Source: Ectocarpus siliculosus (Eukaryota > Sar > Phaeophyceae > Ectocarpales > Ectocarpaceae). Taken from it: a stretch of DNA of 64,000 nt. This document shows, piece after piece, positions 37,201 to 48,900 of the stretch. How positions within the stretch are numbered: the stretch's first letter is position 1; each line of letters starts with the position of its first letter. Below the pieces are notes generated by a model. That model was given only the letters and a program-made list of their open reading frames with translations, was not told the DNA's origin and ran no database searches. The stretch spans positions 5,556,027-5,620,026 of the forward strand of contig FN649727.1 in the NCBI GenBank assembly GCA_000310025.1. The letters run 5' to 3'. Made by a program: the position numbers and the translations under genes.

Positions 37201-40200
37201 CACCCATCCTGAACGTTTGGCCGGAAGACGCAATTCTCGCTATTTTTGTTGTTGGGGAGGTCGAGTAGGGGGGCTGTTTGTGTGTGCACTCGGCAGGATA
37301 CTAATCTCCAAGATCTCCGGGGGTTACGCAGATAAATATTGTACATGATGGGTGTGATGGAGTTGACGCGTAGGCTCTGCTTGCATGCCCATGTCTCTCA
37401 CTCGTTAATCGTTAATCAAGAAACTTGAGTCACTCCTTTGTGCAACACGCTCTCGACAAGAGCCCGTGAGCGTGATAGCATAGTACACGCGCCGACACCC
37501 TGAACACGATAGGTACAAACGGGAACAGGGGACGCTCACCTCGCTCGCGGCATCCACTTTATGTTTTCTCCATCATATACAAGTACAGCCTAGCCCATCT
37601 CTGCAAGCAGTGCAACAACACTTGCGGACGTCCTGCCCGCACGTTGCTCAATCGCTACTACTACACACCGCAGGGGATGCGAAGGAGCGAAGGGAAACCA
37701 CATACATACCTCGTGCACGTACATGGCATGGCGTTAAACGTCGCGTTTGGATTGGAAACAAATATGCTCCGGAATACGTCACCTTTGAAGCCGGAAATCA
37801 ACCAACCAACCAAGCCATTTCTTTGCTGCGTTGTCCCCGTTCCGCGGGCACCAGCTGCGCCTCATTTTTGTGATCTTCCCTTCTTGTCTCGTTCTCTCTC
37901 CCCCCCCCCCCTTCTCTGTCTCTCTGTCTGTCTCTCTAGACGAAGGACGTCGAAAAGCTCCCCGAGACAGAGGCGTCGTCCAAGAGCTCCTCCCGCAGGG
38001 CCCCACCGACGATTGTCGACTACACCTTCCGGTGCGCCGGGCCGGAGGGACAGGAGAAGGTGAAGAACTTCATCACCAATGCGTACGCTTGGTACACCAA
38101 AGAAATGGAGTCCACAGAAGACAACGCGAGATACATGTGAGTCAAAACAAAAGCAAGCCCAGATGGTGCAGTGGGCCAATGGGCATGTGGGGACAAACAA
38201 GGTCGAGTTCCATGAACAGGACGATGTACACACGTGGACACGTCGTACGTGAATAAGGAGCAGATACGCGGGGAGTGTCTAGGTACATACACGTCATTCG
38301 AGGCACACATTGGCACTCAACTTATTCACCAGGAGTCGTTTTCTTCTTGCTGAACTGCCCTACGAGAGAGGATAACTTAAAGACAATGTCATAATTTTTC
38401 CCATGCTACAAAGGAAGACTCGTCCTTGTCACATCCCGGAATATCCTCTGACTTGTTCCCGGGGGACACTATCTTTTTTGCCCACAACGATATCCCCGGG
38501 GGTATCTCTACGGTAAGGGGGACACGTTCAAAAAAAAAAAAAAAACGGGCACAAGTTGCCCCGGGGAAATCTACCGGAAACACACGCACACACACAACTA
38601 CCTCACACACACAACTACCTCACCTCATCTGCTTCACGATGTCTGGTCAAAACACCATCTACGAACAACAAGAACTCTGGTTCGGTTGCACCGATTTCGA
38701 AAAGCGATGTTTGTACCATCATGATACCTTATTGCTAAACGCGCGGACGGAGCCCGTGAACCTCGGACCTTATTCCGACGGCATTCAACAGAACACACCA
38801 ACCGATTTCCATGCACTCCTCCCCCAGGGACGCGTTTTCTATGAGCAAAAATCCCCCGGGGACACGTTTTTTATGCGCAGAAAAAATACGTCCCCGGGGA
38901 TATGTCTACGGCAGGGGGGAGATCATAAAAAAATACAAAAAACAAATTGTCCCCGGGATAATTCAGCGTTTTTATGCCCATTTCGGCCAAATTGGGGGGG
39001 GGGGGGGGGGGTACTCATAGTCGTGCATGCCGTAGTCGTTACACCATTGACCTCGCATCTCTACAAAGCCGGGGCGGAGCATGCCGGGTTCTCACCGGAC
39101 CAGGCTCTCACATCACCAAGCGCGAAGCGCCGTGAGGTATTCGGCGAGTCGCATGAAGGGTGCGCTGCATCCTGCTTAGGGTGTTCGGCATCTTGTGCTT
39201 GCTTCCTTGCGTACGGATGACAACTGCGTATGACTTAATTTATTTTCTGGTGCTTTCACTTCCAGAGACAGTTGTAAGCACTGTGTAACTGCCTCGAGGA
39301 TGCTTGACCATTTTAACACAACGTGGTGCGATTATCCCCCTTGCGCGGAGTGAGGGTTCTCCACCCCGTACAACATGATCTACTCGACCACCATTATGGT
39401 TACCGCCAAAAAAAAAACAGAGGTAAAAAAAACGGTTGCCGAGTTCACGAGGTGAAATGGCTTGTTGTACAACGTCGTTGCCAAGCGACGAAAACCCAAT
39501 CCCGGTGGCAAACACCGAGGGGGAGGCTTGCTTTACTAGGTCGTTGCAAAGCGACGAAAACCCAACCCCGATGGCAATTACCGGGGGGGGGGGATAATTC
39601 AGAGGAGGCACTAAGGATATGTCTAGCCGTGGCGATGTCCAAATGTGACAGAGCGTCTCTTGTTGGTGACAAGTATCACCCACGCTCTGGACGTCGCCAT
39701 GCGTAACTCACAAAAGATGTATGTGGTGCATGGGCAACGGTCATGATGCGGTCCGTCTGGGTGCCGGACTGATGGAAGTTTGACCACTCGTTGATCACGT
39801 TTACAAGTCATAAAACGACATTTAGCACCATGAGAACACAACGGTATCTATCTTCGGTTCGGAAGATGACTTGGGAACAGTAACATGGGGGAGACCCGAC
39901 ACTCTAAACTGTTTTGTCAAGACATTGGTGATGGAATACCTGGAATGGTCTGTTCGGGAATGTCGAGCAGAAAGGGAATAAGAAATGCTAATATACCTCC
40001 CATCCATGCGAGTGAGAGAGAAGAAACAAGAGCCCCAAATATGTTTCTTATGCTGCCATCTCCACAATCAACGTACAGAGTCGACTCAAAGCACGCACAC
40101 GCAAACACGAAAACAGCAGCAAAGTTGGAGCCAAAATCTGAACGAAAGCAATACGACAAAAAGCAAACTATCGGAGCACCTCGTTCGGGGAGGTGATTCG

Positions 40201-43200
40201 AATGACGATCTAAATCACAGGTGGACAGAGGGCTGACTTCACAACCCAGCGAAAGCGAGACAACAAGACATCCAAACCTCCAACAAAACATACGTGTGTG
40301 TTTGGATCGAAACGACTTCTCCTGTTTTCAGGTACAGTCTGGTGGCCGCCAAGGAACCGCCGAAGAAGAAGGGAGCGTCGGCCAGATACCCCGACGGCAT
40401 GGTAAATGTGGAGGGTCATCCCGTGAAGAAGGAGGATTCCTCTCCCATCATGTAAGCTGGATGTAGATCGTGCCGGTTGTTGTTGCTAAGTGTGTGTTGT
40501 TGGAGTACGGTGGGCCACGTCTTAATCTAGTCGTGTGCCCGACGATCAACAACTTTAGTCTGTTCCATCATCGTGAACGCATGTTTGCGACCCCTTCGGC
40601 GTTTTCCTCGGACCCCCCCCCCTCCCCCCTCCGCATTCTCCAATCGAATCACGATATGCGGTCATAATTACGTTTGGCTACGGCTTAGGTCGACCCGCCT
40701 CATGGGGCGATTCTCGATACCGTGGTGCGCAGATACGGGTGGAATGTGTTGTGTGTGAAAGCGCCAGGTAGATGTGGAGATTGCAATGATGAGAATGGGG
40801 GGGGGGGAGCAAGAATTACGTGGGCGGGTTTTTTCTCTTGGTTGGTCGTGTTTTGCTTGCTTCTCCGCACGCATCGAAGTCGAACACACCATGAGATGAA
40901 CTCAAGCGCATTTCAGCTTGAACGTGTGAGTGTGATCGGTGACTGGTCTGTTCACGGACGAGAGAGAACCCCCCACAAGAAAATGTGAACCCGGAAAAAG
41001 GCGAGAAACACGAGACAAGGATTACGGTTCAAAAGGGACTGACTGTCGAACGTTAGGGTTGAGCGTGCACACCGGATAACGTCACCGACAGAACAGGAAC
41101 GTGGACCTCTCTTCTCCGTCGGGCGAACCAACAACAACGAGTAGCGCCCACGACATCGCCCTCTCATTCAAGCCATCAAACCAATCGTCAGTAACATCAA
41201 CACCACCACCATCATGTACCCGCCAACGCCAACACCCCAATTATAATTGTCCTCGCACAAACAATACTTGTAACAAATACGCTCCACGCATCATCAGCTA
41301 CAAGCGCTACAAGCTGGGCGACGTGAAGGACTTCGACTCCCTCTTCTTCCCGGAGAAGGAACAACTGCTCAGGGCGCTGGAGAACTTCGAGGCCAAGAGG
41401 GGCAGATACGCCATCAGGGGCTACCCGCACAAGCTCGGTTTTCTCCTCCACGGCCCCCCCGGCACCGGAAAGACGAGCCTCATCAAGGCACTAGCGTGCC
41501 GGACAGGGAGGCACATCATCCAGGTTCCCCTGGGGCGGATCAAAACCAATGAGGTGAATTGGAGGAGGCACGGTGGTTGGAGTTGCAGGCAGGGGCGGGG
41601 CAGCAAGGGCGCGGGTAGGCGGAAGGACGATCGTCTCTCTATGTACTATATGCATGTACTGTAGCTCAGATATTCTTTGTGGTGTGGTGGGGTGCGATCG
41701 CAGACCAACCTACTCGGTGGTTTCTTTGCTTGTCTGCCCGAAGAAGTGCCGGTGGACATGTGCCTTTCGAAGGAGTGACGAAAAACGGTAAGGTTTCCGG
41801 TGCATGTCTCTCGGGTTGCGGCGCAAGAATAGGCCCACCGTTTTCCCGTGGTATTTTTCTTCCTAGGGTCGATGTGTGAAAAATGATTACCTTCTACAGT
41901 TCAGCGGTCGTCCCCGTTGATTGATCGAGTCTGTGTTAGGATCCAACCAACTTGTACTGCTGTATCTCGCCGAACCAATCAGCCAGAGATATCGATCGCG
42001 GTCCCGACCTTTGTCCAACTAAAAGTCCGAATCAAAATTGACCACCAATAAAACCCCGACAGGACCTGATGAACGTCATGTTCGACCAATCGTTCCGCGT
42101 GGCCACGCAAGAGCTGCCGGTCCCGCTCAAGCACGAGAACGTGATCTACGTGTTCGAGGACGTAGACGCGGCGTCCAAGATCGTCAAGGCCAGGCAGAGC
42201 ATCATCAATAACGACGACAGCAGCAGCAGCAGCAGCAGAAGCTGCAGCAAGGGCGACGACAGCGAGGAGTACGCGGACGCGTACGACAAGCTCGACCTCT
42301 CGGTGAGCCGCCACTGATCGATCGGGAGTGCCGTGTAGGCGGCATCCATGTACTATACCTCTTTTGACAGTATTACAGGGGTTTGGAGTTGAACACATTG
42401 ATTGCTGCCAGCTCGGTTTCTTTGTGGGTCAGTGATGGCGTTGTTCCCTCTTGACAGTTTTCCGGAGGTTGGGGGTTGACACCACATCGCTGCAAGCTCG
42501 GGTTCATGGTGAGTCGGGAATGCCGCCTTTTTAAAGATCCCTCTCCGGCGTTTGTTTGTTCACCACCCTTGGAACTGCGCTGTGATGCTCCCCTTCAACC
42601 ATGTGTCCCCCGCGCAATGAAGTAATTGCCGCGCACACACGCGCTACAGGTTTCTTCGAAAGAAACACGCGTTCCTCCCGAATCCTAGACTTGGTGTTTA
42701 CGCAAGGACAGCAACGATAGTAGACATAATTGGCCAACAACAATCAACAAAACATATGGCCAAAACTAAACAATAAAACATCGGACGCGTTGCCAGGGTC
42801 TCCTGAACGTTCTGGACGGGGTCGTGGACACGCCCGGCAGGCTCGTTGTGGTGACCACCAACATCGTCGACTGCTTGGACCCCGCTCTCATCCGGCCCGG
42901 GCGCGTCGATCAGAAGATTCTTCTCGGATACATGCGGTGGGTGAAAGTGGTGATGGGCAGGCCACTCTCTAGGCCGAAACCCTTCTTCAAAATCTCCCGT
43001 GTTAGTCAAACCGCCGCCGCCGCTGCGAAGATGGTATTGGTTGTTCTCTGCCGTCATTTAAGCTCTTTTGTCGGTGCAAACAGCAAACACCGGAAGTAAT
43101 TCATCCGTCCCGGCTCTATCCCGATTAGTTCAGCGCGTACCATGCCACACACAAGCTCACCTCCCCTCCCCCCCCCCCCTCGTGTACCCGAAACGAAAAA

Positions 43201-43629
43201 AGGTACGACGCGGCGCTGGCAATGACCAAGCACTTCTTCCCCGAGGAGAGCGAGAGCCTCACCGACGAGCAGAAGAAACGCCTCCAGGACGTCTTCAGCG
43301 ACGAGGCCGTCGCGCTGAGAAGGAGGCCCGCTTCGAACTACGGCGGCGGCGACCGGGGCGAGCTCACGCCCGCGACGATGGAGAAGGTGCTGGGCGAGCA
43401 CGAAAAGGTTGACGACTTCCTGGAGGCGCTTGAGGCGTTCGCTCTGGAGAAGCCGGCCAGCGGTGGCGGTGGCGGTGGCGGTGGCGACGCTCTACCCAAG
43501 GATCAGCTCGGGCTAACCCTGAGCAGCGGGGTGGCGAAGGCGGACGAGAACGTCGAAGAAGAGGAAGAGGAGGAGGGCGCAGGAGAGACCCCGGTGCTCG
43601 TGCCTGTTGGTTTCAAAGACGATGACTAG
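33664..43629 (+). CDS. BCS1-like AAA ATPase, copy B
   Basis: Same family and probable membrane/organelle remodelling role as copy A. Exons: 33664-33711, 34963-35163, 35547-35651, 36152-36259, 37007-37114, 37940-38136, 40332-40451, 41298-41553, 42063-42302, 42797-42936, 43203-43629 (stop TAG), giving 649 residues with all phases consistent. Walker A GPPGTGKT is at 348-355, Walker B FEDVD at 412-416, sensor-1 N483 and RPGR at 494-497. After Walker B there is a short Ser/Asp-rich loop encoded within one exon. The C-terminus has a short Gly run and an acidic tail rich in Glu. Exon 2 is 23 codons shorter than in copy A. The start MEFINTLMK is shared with copy C and aligns with copy A. Intron 1 has a long AG microsatellite, intron 5 a 253-bp insertion and intron 6 a 1.2-kb insertion. 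This is the intact member of the B/C pair. Confidence 0.88.
34114..34197. repeat. (AG)n microsatellite in intron 1 of gene B
   Basis: About 84 bp of uninterrupted AG, preceded by AG/CG-type variants. The homologous tract in gene C (46422-46467) is about half as long and interrupted, so the locus is length-variable between paralogues. Confidence 0.95.
37262..37514. mobile_element. 253-bp insertion in intron 5 of gene B
   Basis: Alignment with gene C (around 49521) shows a clean extra block flanked by AGGT on both sides, consistent with a 4-bp target-site duplication. No terminal inverted repeat or coding frame is obvious. Either a small non-autonomous element inserted in B, or C lost it by recombination between the AGGT repeats. 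Confidence 0.6.
38435..39609. mobile_element. 1.2-kb insertion with terminal inverted repeats, intron 6 of gene B
   Basis: Gene C has an uninterrupted sequence at the equivalent point (around 50610), while B has about 1175 extra bp. Near the ends lie imperfect inverted repeats: CCTCTGACTTGTTCCC from 38445 and, read in reverse, CCTCTGAATTATCCCC ending at 39605. Inside are several modules centred on the palindrome CCCCGGGG, an inverted copy of the dispersed repeat (38993-39396) and two 60-bp direct repeats containing AGCGACGAAAACCCAA (about 39464-39590). A 264-codon open frame (38426-39220) crosses unrelated modules and is probably not a gene. It looks like a composite non-autonomous DNA element. 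Confidence 0.65.
38993..39396 (-). mobile_element. Dispersed repeat, copy 2 (inverted, nested)
   Basis: Inverted counterpart of 31636-32025, nested within the gene B intron 6 insertion. It starts at a run of G and carries the same short peptide frame on the minus strand. It has a 17-bp extra segment near 39120 relative to copy 1. The mismatches between the copies are spread evenly. Confidence 0.6.
39630..39699. repeat. Hairpin in intron 6 of gene B
   Basis: TGGCGATGTCC and AGAGCGT on the left pair with ACGCTCT and GGACGTCGCCA on the right; an inner GGTGA/TCACC stem closes the loop. The homologous hairpin in gene C is at 50622-50689. Confidence 0.7.
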
Positions 43630-45997
43630 TACTAGATAGATAGATAGAGCTGACGACGGCGCGGCAACTACGACAGGATAGATAGATGGACAGTGGTAGT
43701 GTCTCGCTGCTGTTGTCCTCTTAGGTCTGCCGACGGGCGATCGTTTGCGGTTGCGCGCGCGCGTGCGTGACGGCGGGATGTGTGTCGAACAGAGGTGTGT
43801 GTGTGTGAAATACGGACACAATACGGTGCTTCTCCCGACCGGGCATTCTCTTCAATATTTGTCGCAAGATAACCCGTTTCGGAGGCTGGGGGGCGCGTAT
43901 AATAGGTGTTTACTGCTGCGAGGTGCGGGCGGACTTTTATTTCTTTTGGAGGGACAGACGGGGGTGATTCTTCCTGACGAGTGTTTCTTTGAGGCATTTT
44001 TTTGAGAACCTGTCTGTCGAGGGAGGCAAACCACGGCTTTTGTGGAGAAGGTGAAGCCCTCCTTCCTAGTCCTAGTCGACTAGTCTAGTATTGTAGCTCG
44101 ACAAGAGCATCCACAGACTACGACTGCTCAAGTGCGGTATTGTGGCAAGAAGATGCATCATCCGCGCTATTTTGTGGTGTACAGGACAGACCCCGCGCTG
44201 CTCGCATTGAGGGATGGATATGGTGGTATTGGTTTCAGTTTTGTCAACAAAGCCCTGTAAGGGGAGATTTTGACCGCGCTACATCTGAGCCCCGCTCGAT
44301 TGTTTCCAGACCCCCATGGCTTTTCGGGGGCCCCCTCACTGTACATATTCGATGAAAGAAAAACTGAGAAATCGTCTACAGTTGGTGTGTGTGCGTGTCT
44401 TCCGTCGTTTGGGTTCTGTTGCCGTATCTAGTGTTCCAACGTCTTGTGGTGCTTTTTTATGCGAGTGACCCGCTGAAGATATGATATTATGGTGGTGAGA
44501 ATATGGTGGTGAGAACGTCGACGCATCAGTTCAACGTGTTGCGTATTCTTGATGTGTTCGTGTATATGTTAGTTGTTGTCTGGCCGAAAGAATTTGTATC
44601 TTGCTGATATATATATATTATAGTCGAGCGCTACATATAGTATGTGCTGATGATGGTACGACATAGTTCCTTGTGGATGTTCGTTCAGAAGTTTCGGGAT
44701 TATGGTTGTTTTGGATGTGTCTTATTGGCGTTGCTGTGTGCACAGTGTGTGGTTCAAGCCTTCCTTCTTCGAGGAGTTCGACTCCGCTGGATGTTGGCGT
44801 TTCTGGGAGTTAGTGCTGTTAGCATGATGTTGTTGTGCTTCGATTTTTTTTTCTGTGACACTGAATCCCTGTGCTCGGCGAGACATGCATAATTTCGCCC
44901 CCCACAAAATACGTCTAAACAAAAGCAAAGTGCGGGGAAACCAGAGAGTGAGTGCAGAAGGGGCGATGAATCCGGGTCCCGACCTTTTGCGCGTGCGTGT
45001 GAGGGGTTGTTGGTTGCCATGGGCTCGTCTTGTACTTGCGTCGGCCGGGCGTCCAACCCTACTGCGCTTTTAGTAATGGTCTTGAATGTTTTACGTGTTT
45101 TTTTTTTTTTTGGGGGGGGGGGTATGCCACGCCGGAGCCTGATTGTGGGAGTGTGTGGTTTTCCGGTGTCACGTGTTGTTGATGTCTTCGGTACGATACA
45201 GTACTACGGTCGATATTGAGCACTAATAATAATTAAGTGTTCTGTGATGGCATGCGTTGTTCCATGCGACGCGGTTGAAGTTATTATTATCGCATCTTGT
45301 AAACTTGTACATTTTATTGGGGTTGCCGTCAACGACCCAGCCAGGATGAAGTTCTCTAACGGTCGGCAGGCTGTTGACAGTAAACATGATGCCATGAGAT
45401 TAATTGCCACACACGAAAACCCGTTCCGATCTCTGCTCGCAGCACCTCTGTACGCATACACACAGAGAGAGTATGTATCCGTTGGTCTGTTGGTCCACCT
45501 GATTTATGTACATAACCTTCCGTGCGTCGAACAGGATCTTAAGAGTATCCCTAACCCTAAACCCAAAGCACGGATTGAACACTTTATCCCAAATAATGTT
45601 GACTTTTAATCAATTTTGCTGCGTAGACTACAACTGCGTGCGTCCGCTTCGGTTCTTAAGAATCTCCGGACCATTCCTGCTTTTCTTCACCTTCTGCAAT
45701 AATAATTGCAGAGCGAACTTTCCACAGCACATCACACGACCACAAACCAAGCGTGCCTCCTCTACGGGCAGAACAGCAGCAGGCCGCTTTGCAAGTGGTC
45801 CGGCAAGTCTTTCTGCTGAGCACATCGCACCGACCAGCTTTGCACAAGAGGCCTCTCCACGAGACACAAAGCTACCAGCGTACTCCTCCTTCATCAAGAG
45901 CACAGATTGATCTGCGGCGAGATTCGGGTTGCGCATACGGCATCGGCCCGTACTACAGCAGTACAATACGCGCAGTTCTCACTCGTGTATCGTGAAC
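43630..45997. other. Intergenic region between ATPase genes B and C
   Basis: It contains the gene B 3' flank, the junction of the two duplication units near 45405, and the gene C upstream region. It aligns in part with 54690-56515 and with 33205-33663 but with many differences. Runs of T and G near 45100 and a short AT repeat near 44610 are present. No gene was found. Confidence 0.65.
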
Positions 45998-48900
45998 ATG
46001 GAGTTCATCAATACGTTGATGAAGCTGGAGGGCAACCGCATGCATGTGAGGCTCGAGTCACGTGGTTTGCTGTTGTGGTATATCGTTCATATGAGTAACA
46101 TGTAGTGTTGTGTCCTCTACCTTTTTTTGCCGCATGCATTGCAAGCATGCATAACAGCTGCTACGGGCGAGTGTGCTGGTTTTGCAGCAGACCAGCCAAG
46201 CTGTTTGTGATGCTGCGCGAGCGACTGATACACATTCAACGCGTGTGGCCCGCCTGGCACTCTCGTTGTGCAGCGCTTGTAGATTTCAGCCTGCGTGGCT
46301 CGAGCTGTCCTCCGATGCTCCCGCTGCCCCCGAACAGGACACAACCAACGTAAATTGCGGACAAATCGATCTGTGTGCGGACCCCTCGACATGCCACCAC
46401 CCCTTTGACCCCCATTTCAAAGCAGAGAGAGAGAGAGAGAGGGAGAGAGAGAGAGAGAGAGAGAGAAGTTGCGAAAACCGACTGATGCATCCCCGGCTTG
46501 ACCGTTCGAAAGCCAGCCAGGATTTTGGGAATTGAGCAAATTTTGCTGTTGTGGTGGCGGGTCCGTTGGGCGGAGGTGGTGGTATCTACAATAATAGGCG
46601 ATGATGTACATAGACTATGTGGATACCTGCCCGTAGAGCAAGTGACATGATCCTCCAAGGTTACGGTAAGACGTACTGCTGTATTTCCTCTGTGATGTCA
46701 AGCCAGAGAAGAGCAACGAAGGAAAAGTAGTGTCACGTTTGCTTTTCGGAGGGCTGTGGAGCGTGCCGGATATGTTTGTTTAGTTCACAACTGGGCGCCA
46801 CAATAGAGACTCTGAGACCCTTGTTCGTAACAATCTCCGCGTGAGACCAGAGCCTTGGGGCAACAACACAGCTAGCTTGGCAGCATGCATATAGACAGTC
46901 GATATCTTACGGTTATTCATGTACAGAATCTCGGTAGGTTTTGTCGTGAGTTTTTGTGGGCTGCCACACACACAAGCGCATCCTCCACGCCCCTCGGTGC
47001 TCGTTTTTGCTATATAGTAGTCAAAGTAAGCCTGGCCGGGGGTGAGCCAGAAACATCGACATACCAGTGTACAAACCCTGTACTCTTCCTTACCAGGTAC
47101 ACCAGCTGCAGATGAAGGCAAGCCAAGAAGAGAAAACAAACGCCACGATATCAATCAGCGTCATCACTGATGAACTATGTAAACACATGTCATCGTCATG
47201 CATGGTGGTGTTGTTGTACCAGGGAAGCCTCACGAAGAGGCTTTCGGGCGATGCCTGGAAGGACGCGGTCGCCACGGCCGCCGTATACACCGTCTTCATC
47301 GCGGGCATCCCCCTAGTCAGGGCTAACTGGCACCACATCCAGCAGCACATGCAAGCCAGCGGCATCACCTTCTTCTACAGGCTGGGGAACACCTACGAGA
47401 CGACCATCAGGTTCCAGAAACCGGTGAGTAAGTAGTCTCGTGAGTAGTGTGAACGGGGCAGAGGAATGCAGGAGGGTGGGTGGTGAGTCGATCATTAGAA
47501 ACGTAACTCCACGAGAAAGCCGACAGGCCGTAGAGTCTCCTCTCCAGCGAATCGAAAATCGAAACGCAACGCCGCCGCACGCTTGCATTCTTCGACCGTG
47601 GTCCCCTTGTTTTCGCGTTGGAGGGAGTGGGGGGTTGCTCATGATCATGCATGTTGAAGTCCTTTGACGATAGAACTCGCTGAGGGAGGGGGGTAGAGAG
47701 CGAACAGTCTGCGTGCGCGTTTGGACGTGTCTGTGAGGCTTATTGTTCTGAGGCTCACCATGTTCTTGTAGACGACCGCCGTCACCGCTGCCGCCGCTAG
47801 GACCGCGAGAGCTTTTACCACGGGCAACCAGAGGCGGTCGAGGACTCCGAGGAAGGGAAGAGGAACAACATCCTGCAGAAGGCCATCCTGCTCTACATCG
47901 GACACGTGAGTCGTGTCGTTCGATTCAATAAGAGTACCAATAGTCTAGCAAATAATGTAATGCACAGTCGCATGTGTGGACAAAAGAGGGTGGAGCCTTC
48001 GTGGGGCGCGTTCTGTTCTTTGTCCTTCTTGTCTTCACGACTGACTGTGGAAATCCCCTCCATGAAGGGTATCACATCGCCCGAACATCTGTTTGTCGAT
48101 TCCTTCTTTTCACACAACCTTCTTTTGTGTGTTGATGGAGAGACAGAGACGACATGTGCCTGGTATGCCGTTCTTTCCACCGCCAGCACTCGTCAAAGGC
48201 GGCACCGCAGTTCTTTTGTTGGTATTCTTGGTGGACCTTTGAGCGTGAAGAGTAGTACCGGGGCACCGGACAAGACATAATTCTCTATCATGCTAAAAGA
48301 GGCAAAGTAGCGAGGGTTCACGTGGAATTCTCACCAAACGCCCTTCTGTCCCCTCCTTTCGTTCTTCTGTCGCGTGCTCCCTTCCGGCTTTGTTGGGGTG
48401 AACGGTTCGAGGTCCACTACCGGAGATCTCTGGCCTTTTTAGAACACTGTCAAGCAGAAGCACCGCCGCGACCAAGGGGGATGACGAAGATTGCTACGGG
48501 AGGCCGGTGCCTAAGGTCAGTTGGGCCACTTGTCCGTCAAACCGGGGACCTGCTCGTGGTTCAGCTGTTCCCGTTCGTCCAAGAAACGTGCATACAAATT
48601 CCACGGTGGATGACCCCGCTGGTATCGTTGTTCCCGACCTCAATGGGGTCAATCAGCTCGCTCTGTCCATTACGTCAATGAGAGTGTGTCTTCTGCCGCT
48701 TCTGCTTCCCCTCCCCCGCGGCTGCTGCTTCAATAAACCACCAGTCAGTGTGACGTATTCTGTGCCTTTTGTTGTGAGCGGCCCTTGTTGTTAGCAGAAT
48801 ATGTTGACTGCCATGGGTGTTTCCTCCTCTAGGCAACGAAACGCACGGGCGTTTGATATTGTTGCTGGTGGTAGCCTGGCCCAGGCGGTACAAACACACG

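Larger units (their letters stand above)
33205..45405 (+). repeat. Tandem duplication unit 1 (contains ATPase gene B)
   Basis: This unit is repeated directly downstream at about 45405-56515. Both units start near CACACGAAAACCCGTTCC and end near a block containing GACGCGGTTGA and GCTGTTGACAGTA. The interiors (about 34610-43600 against 46870-54660) are nearly identical apart from discrete indels and one island. The first 1.4 kb and the last 1.7 kb are visibly diverged. The ends are approximate. Confidence 0.85.

Noticed and set aside
38426-39220. 264-codon plus-strand frame in gene B intron 6
   Set aside because: It runs across repeat modules and a homopolymer inside an inserted element and shows no protein signature.
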